Below are positions 58,310 through 64,000 of a stretch of DNA of 64,000 nucleotides, piece after piece. The first letter of the stretch is position 1, and each line of letters starts with the position of its first letter. The position numbers and the translations under genes were made by a program. The DNA comes from Pseudomonas borbori. Its GTDB lineage: Bacteria > Pseudomonadota > Gammaproteobacteria > Pseudomonadales > Pseudomonadaceae. The notes below the pieces were generated by a model, which saw only the letters and a program-made list of their open reading frames with translations, had not been told where the DNA came from and searched no databases. Where the stretch lies: positions 124,001 through 188,000 of the forward strand of contig NZ_FOWX01000006.1 of assembly GCF_900115555.1 (NCBI RefSeq), written 5' to 3'.

Positions 58310-58765
58310 ATGCGTATCGTCCCTGCTACCCTGGAGCACCTGGATCTGCTGACCCCGCTGTTCGTCGAATACCGCGAGTTCTACGGCGAACTGCCGTTCC
58401 CCGATTCCTCGCGCAAGTTTCTGGAAACCCGCCTGCGCCGCAAAGAATCGGTGATCTACCTGGCCCTGGCCGACGACGATGACAAGCTGCTCGGCTTCTG
58501 CCAGCTTTATCCCAGCTACTCCTCGCTGTCGCTCAAGCGCGTGTGGATCCTCAACGACATCTATGTCGCCAAGGACGCGCGGCGCCAACTGGTTGCCGAC
58601 CGCCTGCTGCAAACCGCCAAGAAAATGGCCAAGGAAACCAACGCCGTGCGCATGCGCGTCGCCACTAGTCGGGATAACGAGGTGGCGCAGAAGGTCTACG
58701 AATCGATTGGCTTCGTCGAAGACCAGCAGTTCAAGAACTACGTACTGCCCATCAACGGCGACTGA
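58310..58765 (+). CDS. GNAT-family acetyltransferase
   Basis: 151-residue N-acetyltransferase-fold protein. Motif A for acetyl-CoA is degenerate-looking but present around YVAKDARRQLVADRLLQTA; the C-terminal part has NEVAQKVYESIGFVEDQQF, the usual GNAT end. The acceptor substrate is unknown. The start at 58310 (MRIVPATLEHLDLLTPLF) has GAGG eight bases upstream and is preferred to ATG 58295. It is divergent from mpl and convergent with the phosphatase/kinase-like gene. Confidence 0.88.
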   Translation: MRIVPATLEHLDLLTPLFVEYREFYGELPFPDSSRKFLETRLRRKESVIYLALADDDDKLLGFCQLYPSYSSLSLKRVWILNDIYVAKDARRQLVADRLLQTAKKMAKETNAVRMRVATSRDNEVAQKVYESIGFVEDQQFKNYVLPINGD

Positions 58766-58839
58766 TCCGGCACAACGCCAGCCCAGCCGCCAGGTCGGCA
58801 GCTGGGCTGCGCTGGCTTGCGCCATCGGCGTGCATGCGC

Positions 58840-60435
58840 CTACCCCTGCAGGCTCAGCCACAAGCCGAACCCCAACTGAATCACCAAGGCGCCGAGCAAT
58901 GCCAGCCGCCAGGGCTGTGTGCGCAGGTTGACCCGAACCGGGGCCGGCGGATGCGCCAGCGGCTCCTGCAACGCCTGACGGAACTCCGACAAGGCCTCGA
59001 AACGCGCGGCGGGCTGGGGCGCCAGAGCCCGTGCCAGCACCCCGTCCCAACCAGCCGGCAAGTGCGTGGTGAAGGTGGCCAGTGGCACATAACGGCTCAG
59101 TACCCCGCCTTCCGGGCGGGCGATTTCCGGCCATTGACCACAGATCAACCAATAGGCCAACGCCGCCAGGGCGAACTGATCGGCACGCCCATCCACCCGC
59201 TGCGGGCCGCGCAGTTCCGGCGCCAGCGGGATAGCCTCGCTGGGCAGCGGCTGACGCGGCACGCCCGGCAATAGCGCGGCATGTTCCGGCAATAGCAGCA
59301 GACGCCCGCCCGCACTGATCAGGATGTTTCGCGGACTCAGCCACAACCCCTGCATACCGCGGCGCTGCAGGGCGCGCACGGCTGCGATGGCCTGATCGAG
59401 CAGGCTCAGCAGGGTCGATCCATCCACAGGACCATGGGCCGCTAGCCAATCGACCAGGCTACGCAGCCCCGCTGCAGGCGGCTCGAACAGCATGAAGGCA
59501 TGCCGACGCGGCCGGTGCGCCGACAATACCCGCGGCAAGCTGGCCACCGGGCTGCGCCGCAAGGCCCACTCACGCTGCCAGAACACCTCGTCGGCCGCCT
59601 CCTCGGCGAGCCACAGCAAGGCCTCGCGGCCACTATCGTCGCGCGCCCGGAACAGCCGGCCGGGCGGGCCGAACGGGCACTCGTCGAGCAGCGTCCAGCC
59701 ATCCACCCGCATGCCGGTCACGGCCTCGGCCAGTGCCGGCCACTGCTCCCGCGGCGTAGCCGGCGGCAGACTTGCGGCCGCCCCCGACAGCAGCAACGCG
59801 GCGGCGCCGGGTGCCTTGAGCCAGGGCGCCAGCAGCGCCGGCATACTTTCCACGACCAGCGTCTGACAGCCGGCGCGGAAGGCATCCAGGTCGGCCACGC
59901 CGAGCAACGGCTGCGGCGCCAGCAACAGCGCCTCCCCCGCACTAAGCGGCAGACTGTACTGCACCAGCGCCAGCTCGGCCTGCATGCCCAGTTGCATGCC
60001 CTCACGCCCCGCCAGGCTGTGCAAGCCCCCGCCCTTGTAGCGCAGCAGCCCCACCGCACCGGCCTGCAGGAACTGCGCATCAGCGCCCTGCAGCAACAAT
60101 AACCCGGCATCCAGCTGCGGCACGCTGCGCCCCGTCTGCCGCATGTGGAACAGCTGCTGGTTGAGCGCCGCCAGCACCTGCCGCGCCGCCTGCGCCTCGC
60201 TCCAGCCCGCGGGCGTGCAGCGATAGTCGGCGAACAGCGCATCCAGATAACCCTGCAGCCGCTGCACCACATCGGGGCAATCGCGCGCCCACAACAAGGC
60301 CACCAGCAACAGCGGCGGGCGTCCCTGGCGACCCGCCAGCCACATCGCCCGCGCCCGCGCCGCCTGGGCCGGCAGGTCGATGCCGCAGCCCAACAGCAGG
60401 CTGACGGCAGGATGATCCATGCGTTCGATCGACAT
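58840..60435 (-). CDS. Degenerate PP2C-kinase fusion (dual pseudoenzyme?)
   Basis: 531 residues. The plan copies Pseudomonas bifunctional Ser/Thr phosphatase/kinase proteins: PP2C-like domain (about 1-235), kinase-like domain (about 255-525) and a C-terminal membrane helix (RLALLGALVIQLGFGLWLSL). Structural landmarks survive (GYLDALFADY, ARQVLAALNQQLF, LAPELRGPQ, RADQFALAALAYWLICGQWP). Catalytic ones are gone: the PP2C ADG metal motif reads LLVALLWARD, the GDSR position has AGAVGLL, the kinase HRD site is LWLSPRNILI (about residue 363) and DFG is LLPEHAA. The start at 60435 has GGGGAGGGG upstream. It is probably a membrane-tethered signalling pseudoenzyme. Confidence 0.82.
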   Translation of the reverse strand: MSIERMDHPAVSLLLGCGIDLPAQAARARAMWLAGRQGRPPLLLVALLWARDCPDVVQRLQGYLDALFADYRCTPAGWSEAQAARQVLAALNQQLFHMRQTGRSVPQLDAGLLLLQGADAQFLQAGAVGLLRYKGGGLHSLAGREGMQLGMQAELALVQYSLPLSAGEALLLAPQPLLGVADLDAFRAGCQTLVVESMPALLAPWLKAPGAAALLLSGAAASLPPATPREQWPALAEAVTGMRVDGWTLLDECPFGPPGRLFRARDDSGREALLWLAEEAADEVFWQREWALRRSPVASLPRVLSAHRPRRHAFMLFEPPAAGLRSLVDWLAAHGPVDGSTLLSLLDQAIAAVRALQRRGMQGLWLSPRNILISAGGRLLLLPEHAALLPGVPRQPLPSEAIPLAPELRGPQRVDGRADQFALAALAYWLICGQWPEIARPEGGVLSRYVPLATFTTHLPAGWDGVLARALAPQPAARFEALSEFRQALQEPLAHPPAPVRVNLRTQPWRLALLGALVIQLGFGLWLSLQG

Positions 60436-60557
60436 CGGCAGCCCCTCCCCGCGCACCACCAGCCGATGCACTGCAGTCTTTGTGCCGATTCGCCGCAGCT
60501 TGCCGCACAGGCAGGCGCCGCTTATGGTGGGCAGCCGTGCAACCCGAGCCTGCCCCC

Positions 60558-61397
60558 ATGTGGTCGTTCCGCGCCTGGCGCCGCCGGCGCATCCTTGCCC
60601 GCCAGCCAATATCCCCGACAACCTGGGCCGAGGTACGTCGGCGCCTGCCGCTGCTCGATGGCCTGAGCGACAGCGAAGAGCAGCGCCTGCGTGAACGCGC
60701 CGTACTGTTCCTCCACGACAAACACCTGAGCGCCCTGCCCGGCGTCGAACTGGACGCCATCGACCGCCTGACGCTGGCGGCGCAGGCCGAACTGCCGCTG
60801 CTGCACCTCGCCGACCTCGACTGGTACCAGGGCTTCCACGAGATCGTCCTCTACCCCGACGACTTCCTCAGCCCGCAGCGCCACCGCGACGCCAGCGGCG
60901 TGGTCCACGAGTGGGAGGCTGAGCACAGCGGCGAAGCCTGGCAGCAGGGCCCGGTGATCCTCGCCTGGCCCGGGGTCCAGTCCAGCGGCGGCTGGGACGG
61001 CTACAACCTGGTGATTCACGAACTGGCGCACAAGCTGGACATGCTCAATGGCGATGCCAACGGCCTGCCGCCCTTACACCGCAGCATGCGCGTCAAAGAC
61101 TGGGCCAGCGCCATGCAAAGCGCCTACGATCGCATGAACGCCCAACTCGACGCCGACCCGCACGGCGCAACCGCCATCGACGCCTACGCCGCGGAAGATC
61201 CGGCGGAATTCTTCGCGGTTACCAGCGAGTACTTCTTCAGCGCCCCGGACCTGCTGGCCGAGGCCTTTCCCGCGGTCTACGCGCAGCTGGCGCTATTCTA
61301 CCGCCAGGACCCGCTGGCGCGTCTGCAGCGCCTGCAGGCCGCGCACCCGGACTATCGCACTACACCCAAAGGCTGCCCCCACGCGACCAATGGCTAG
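60558..61397 (+). CDS. mtfA: MtfA-like M90 zinc peptidase
   Basis: 279-residue zinc peptidase of the MtfA (DgsA-anti-repressor) family. The HExxH zinc motif lies in LVIHELAHKLDML (about residue 154), with the downstream glutamate candidate in DPAEFFAVTSEYFF. N-terminal features are LPLLDGLSDSEEQRLRERAV and FLHDKHLSALPGVELD. In enterobacteria MtfA sequesters the regulator Mlc; Pseudomonas homologues have unknown partners. The ATG at 60558 (MWSFRAWRRRR) is taken as the start because homology begins nearby. It is divergent from the pseudoenzyme gene and precedes ppa. Confidence 0.88.
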   Translation: MWSFRAWRRRRILARQPISPTTWAEVRRRLPLLDGLSDSEEQRLRERAVLFLHDKHLSALPGVELDAIDRLTLAAQAELPLLHLADLDWYQGFHEIVLYPDDFLSPQRHRDASGVVHEWEAEHSGEAWQQGPVILAWPGVQSSGGWDGYNLVIHELAHKLDMLNGDANGLPPLHRSMRVKDWASAMQSAYDRMNAQLDADPHGATAIDAYAAEDPAEFFAVTSEYFFSAPDLLAEAFPAVYAQLALFYRQDPLARLQRLQAAHPDYRTTPKGCPHATNG

Positions 61398-61431
61398 CCA
61401 CCCCGGCATAGCAACAGCCGGGGAATATGCC

Positions 61432-61437
61432 TATAAT
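61432..61437 (+). promoter_or_regulatory. Likely -10 element of the ppa promoter
   Basis: A perfect TATAAT lies 35 bases before the ppa ATG, preceded by TATGCC. The -35 position (TAGCAA) is weak. Confidence 0.45.
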
Positions 61438-61472
61438 CCCGCCACTTTTTAGCCCACCCCGGGAGCCACTCC

Positions 61473-62000
61473 ATGAGCTACAGCAAGATTCCAGCCGGTA
61501 AAGACCTGCCGAACGACATCTACGTCGCCATCGAAATCCCGGCCAACCACGCGCCGATCAAATACGAAATCGACAAGGACAGCGATTGCCTGTTCGTCGA
61601 CCGTTTCATGGCCACCCCGATGTTCTACCCGGCCAACTACGGCTACATCCCCAACACCCTGGCCGACGACGGCGACGCCCTCGACGTGCTGGTCGTGACC
61701 CCATACCCGGTGGCGCCGGGCGCGGTGATCCGCGCTCGCCCGGTTGGCGTCCTGCACATGACCGACGAAGCCGGCGGCGACGCCAAGCTGATCGCCGTAC
61801 CGCACGACAAGCTCAGCCAACTGTATGTGGACGTCAAGGAATACACCGACCTGCCCGCCCTGCTGCTCGAGCAGATCAAGCACTTCTTCGAGAACTACAA
61901 GGATCTCGAGAAAGGCAAGTGGGTCAAGGTCGAAGGCTGGGGCAACGCCGACGCGGCCCGCGCCGAAATCACCAAGGCAGTGGCGGCTTACCAAAAATAA
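61473..62000 (+). CDS. ppa: Inorganic pyrophosphatase
   Basis: Soluble family I pyrophosphatase, 175 residues, splitting pyrophosphate to drive biosynthesis. The signature [11 protein letters not shown] supplies the metal-binding aspartates; other conserved parts are [33 protein letters not shown] and [17 protein letters not shown]. The ATG at 61473 follows GGGAG. A strong terminator follows. The integrated element begins just downstream. Confidence 0.98.
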   Translation: MSYSKIPAGKDLPNDIYVAIEIPANHAPIKYEIDKDSDCLFVDRFMATPMFYPANYGYIPNTLADDGDALDVLVVTPYPVAPGAVIRARPVGVLHMTDEAGGDAKLIAVPHDKLSQLYVDVKEYTDLPALLLEQIKHFFENYKDLEKGKWVKVEGWGNADAARAEITKAVAAYQK

Positions 62001-62016
62001 GCTGACACACCCCCTG

Positions 62017-62043
62017 AAAACCGGCCACAAGCCGGTTTTTTTT
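62017..62043 (+). terminator. Intrinsic terminator after ppa
   Basis: AAAACCGGC-CACAA-GCCGGTTTT forms a 9-bp stem followed by an uninterrupted T run to 62043. It starts 17 bases after the ppa stop. Confidence 0.85.
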
Positions 62044-62159
62044 ATGCCCAAAATAATCCTACCAAGTCCGAAGCCCAAGCTGGTAGCCTAGATAAATCAA
62101 GGGCTACAGCCATTTTCCCAACCAACCGAGTCCAATTCGACACAACCCCATCCGATGAC

Positions 62160-62188
62160 CAAGTGGGGGGACAAGTGGGGGGACAAGA
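62160..62188. repeat. Tandem CAAGTGGGGGGA repeats before the integrase
   Basis: CAAGTGGGGGGA occurs twice in a row (12-base period, from 62160) and is followed by the partial unit CAAGAGGA. It lies within the 216-base gap between ppa and the integrase start. Such direct repeats next to integrase genes can be recombinase arm-binding sites; no tRNA or exact attachment core could be recognised in the gap. Confidence 0.45.
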
Positions 62189-62216
62189 GGACAATGGCAA
62201 CGCGGCGGGGGACACG

Positions 62217-63485
62217 ATGGGCAAGCTAAATCCGAAGCAGGTCGAGAACCTGACAGAACCCGGCACCTACGAAGATGGAGATGGGCTTCGCCTGGTTGTC
62301 AAACCCACAGGACGCAAGTCTTGGTTACTACGCTTCCAGCTAGCAGGTCGCCGCCGGGAAATGGGCTTAGGTTCATATCCAGAGGTCAGCCTCAAGAGCG
62401 CACGACTCGAAGCAAGCGCCAAACGCCGCCACCTGATAGATGGTATCGACCCACTTGCCGCACGGGATCAGGAACGCAAAGCTCAGCGCGAGGCTCAACG
62501 AGCCCGAGAGGCAAAACAGCTCAAATTTGAGACGCTAGCAACAGATTACTGGAGCGCGCACAGCGGGGCTTGGTCTGCGCAGTGGCGTAAAGGCTGGATA
62601 CGCAAGCTTGAGCTCTACGCATTCCCCCACATTGGTAAGCTAGCTGCCGAGCAAATCGAGACCGAGCATGTCCTCAAGCTTCTGCAGCCTATCTGGGCCA
62701 TAAAAACCCGAACCGCGGATGAGGTACGCGGACAAATTGAGCAAATCTTGGACGCAGCAAAAGCACGAGGTCTCCGCGAAGGAGAAAACCCTGCACGATG
62801 GCGGGGGCATCTGGATAACTTACTCAGCCGGGCGGAAAAGAAAAAAGCAAGGAAGCGCGAGCACTTCCCCGCAATGCCCTGGCAAGACGTACCAAAGCTA
62901 ATGCATCAACTGAAAGCGAACATGACAGCGCCATCTCTTGCCGCACAATTGCTGATCATGACCGCCGCGCGTGCGCACATGGTGCGATTCGCACGCTGGG
63001 ATGAGTTTGATTTTGAGGCTCGTACGTGGTCACTGCCCGACGAGCGCATGAAAATGCGCGTCGCCTTCGTAATCCCACTTGCTAACGAGGTCATTGACTG
63101 CCTGCGAGCTATTCCACGCCTTGAAGGCAGTCCATTTTTGTTCCCCGGCCAAGGCAAGAGCGGTGTAATGCACACAAACGCAATCCGCACCCTACTGCAT
63201 GACCTGGGTTATAAATCCATCACCAGACATGGGTTTCGCTCTTCATTCCGCGACTGGGCAGGTGAATGTACTCACTACCCACGTGAGGTTTGCGAGATGG
63301 CACTAGCACACGACGAACGTGATCAGACTGAAGGGGCGTACTCTCGATCTGACTTTCTCGACAAGCGCCGTGCCTTGATGGCTGACTGGGCTCACTATCT
63401 CACCAAGCCTAAAGCTGTCGACACAAACACCGATCTACTCTCGGCGACCGGCAGCGTCTGCCTGATAAAGGTACATCCCAATTGA
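62217..63485 (+). CDS. P4-type tyrosine recombinase (integrase)
   Basis: 422-residue site-specific recombinase. The N-terminal DUF4102 arm-binding domain (VKPTGRKSWLLRFQLAGRRR, GLGSYPEVSLKSARLEA) precedes a SAM-like core-binding domain (FETLATDYWSAHSG) and the catalytic domain. Catalytic residues: Arg in TAARAHMVRFARWDE, His-x-x-Arg in RHGFRSSFRDWAGE and Tyr in GAYSRSDFLDKRRALM. The start at 62217 (MGKLNPKQVENL) is preferred to GTG 62163. It has lower GC and different codon use from its neighbours. It points away from ppa, so the element extends to the right. Confidence 0.93.
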   Translation: MGKLNPKQVENLTEPGTYEDGDGLRLVVKPTGRKSWLLRFQLAGRRREMGLGSYPEVSLKSARLEASAKRRHLIDGIDPLAARDQERKAQREAQRAREAKQLKFETLATDYWSAHSGAWSAQWRKGWIRKLELYAFPHIGKLAAEQIETEHVLKLLQPIWAIKTRTADEVRGQIEQILDAAKARGLREGENPARWRGHLDNLLSRAEKKKARKREHFPAMPWQDVPKLMHQLKANMTAPSLAAQLLIMTAARAHMVRFARWDEFDFEARTWSLPDERMKMRVAFVIPLANEVIDCLRAIPRLEGSPFLFPGQGKSGVMHTNAIRTLLHDLGYKSITRHGFRSSFRDWAGECTHYPREVCEMALAHDERDQTEGAYSRSDFLDKRRALMADWAHYLTKPKAVDTNTDLLSATGSVCLIKVHPN

Positions 63486-64000
63486 AAAACATTGAAGACG
63501 GCAATCTTAAAATACAATCGGTTGTGCAGGTCACAGGCAAACTCGGAATTAGCCCACAAACCATTGTTGAACTAGCCGCAAAGGCCAAAATTCTTTTTAT
63601 AATTTATATTCCTGACAAAACCGAAATCCATCTCACAGGAACATTCATAAATCCGATGCCGACATCATTCACTGACGAGCTAAACAAATCAACATTCGCA
63701 GATCACGGGAAATATTTACTAGTTAGCTCAGCGACTGAATTCTTAGGACTAGAACCATCTGACTGCGAACTTATCATCCAGAAAGGAGAGATTCGTAAAG
63801 ATAGTTTTTTAACAATTGCATCATTCGAAAAAGACATAGGAGCAGTACTCATAACCCCTAGAGATTACGTAAAATCACATTCATGGAAACAGTCTCCTCC
63901 GATATGCATCGACGGCTCATTTTCCACCCATCTAACCGTGAATGGAAATGGCGCGCGAGCACAATCCAACTTGCCAACCCTAAGAAAGGCAAATTCAAAA
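63482..64000 (+). CDS. AT-rich gene of unknown function behind the integrase (3' end missing)
   Basis: An uninterrupted frame of 173 codons runs from TTG 63482, which overlaps the integrase stop (TTGA), to the window edge, so the gene is incomplete and probably translated with the integrase. Codon use is strongly AT-rich (many AAA, ATT, TTA and AGA), unlike the chromosome. I recognise no family. The N terminus (SVVQVTGKLGISPQTIVELA) could be a small helical DNA-binding unit; the part LFIIYIPDKTEIHLTG looks like beta strands, and a later segment reads FEKDIGAVLITPRDYV. It may be a cargo or regulatory gene of the island. Confidence 0.65.
   Translation, partial: MKNIEDGNLKIQSVVQVTGKLGISPQTIVELAAKAKILFIIYIPDKTEIHLTGTFINPMPTSFTDELNKSTFADHGKYLLVSSATEFLGLEPSDCELIIQKGEIRKDSFLTIASFEKDIGAVLITPRDYVKSHSWKQSPPICIDGSFSTHLTVNGNGARAQSNLPTLRKANSK

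Noticed and set aside
62044..62216. tRNA or tmRNA gene as integration site
   Set aside because: No cloverleaf or CCA-type end could be found between ppa and the integrase.

Overview
The window is GC-rich, densely packed gammaproteobacterial chromosome. It is almost certainly from Pseudomonas sensu lato: the order thiD-thiE-hemL, miaB-phoH-ybeY-corC-lnt, leuS-lptE-holA, nadD-rsfS-rlmH-mrdA-rodA-mltB-rlpA-dacA-ybeD-lipB and ubiX-mpl...ppa is the arrangement known from that genus, and Pseudomonas-type dispersed palindromes (REP-like) lie between genes. No rRNA, tRNA or CRISPR array was seen, and no stretch over 300 bases lacks a gene (the longest gap, 55490-55778, is filled by repeats).

Layout. 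1-3324: thiamine (thiD, thiE) and haem (hemL) synthesis plus a membrane protein. 3417-9986: a Sel1-like secreted protein, a DUF1820 protein, then miaB, phoH, ybeY, corC and lnt (tRNA modification, RNA/ribosome maturation, lipoprotein acylation). 10082-16138: DUF218 and zinc-ribbon proteins, leuS, lptE, holA and a short arfA ribosome-rescue gene. 16213-20690: a lytic transglycosylase, then a more variable block with a GFA-family protein, a nitrilase, a divergent HxlR-type regulator and a formate/nitrite-type channel. 20930-32428: lipA, and opposite it the long minus-strand cell-elongation cluster proA-nadD-rsfS-rlmH-mrdA-rodA-mltB-rlpA-dacA-ybeD-lipB. 32621-40584: mpg, a DedA-PAP2 fusion, a LON-domain protein downstream of lrgAB, a MaoC hydratase, a MORN-repeat/C13 peptidase-like lipoprotein, an NAD(P)-binding protein, an unknown acidic protein and a methyltransferase. 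40676-49204: two convergent GGDEF-EAL c-di-GMP proteins and a FixL/FixJ-like two-component system. 49436-55489: a plus-strand acyl-CoA ligase, permease, acyl-CoA dehydrogenase and metallo-hydrolase block. 55567-62000: a MITE-like repeat, a YceK-like lipoprotein, ubiX, mpl, an acetyltransferase, a degenerate phosphatase/kinase protein, an MtfA-like peptidase and ppa. 62050-64000: the start of an integrated element, with a tyrosine recombinase followed by an AT-rich unknown gene that leaves the window.

Together the core genes cover envelope building (peptidoglycan synthesis, trimming and recycling, lipoprotein and LPS transport), cofactors (thiamine, haem, lipoate, NAD, ubiquinone) and translation. 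The accessory genes point to nitrile and acyl-CoA catabolism under dedicated regulators.

Most notable: (i) the 531-residue protein at 58840-60435 looks like a PP2C phosphatase joined to a Ser/Thr kinase, but both halves have lost their catalytic motifs; (ii) arfA carries a perfect 12-bp hairpin inside its coding region, the signature of the nonstop self-regulation known for this rescue factor; (iii) a 212-bp MITE-like element with a 4-bp target duplication abuts the stop codon of a lipoprotein gene; (iv) an integrase-led island begins at the right edge.
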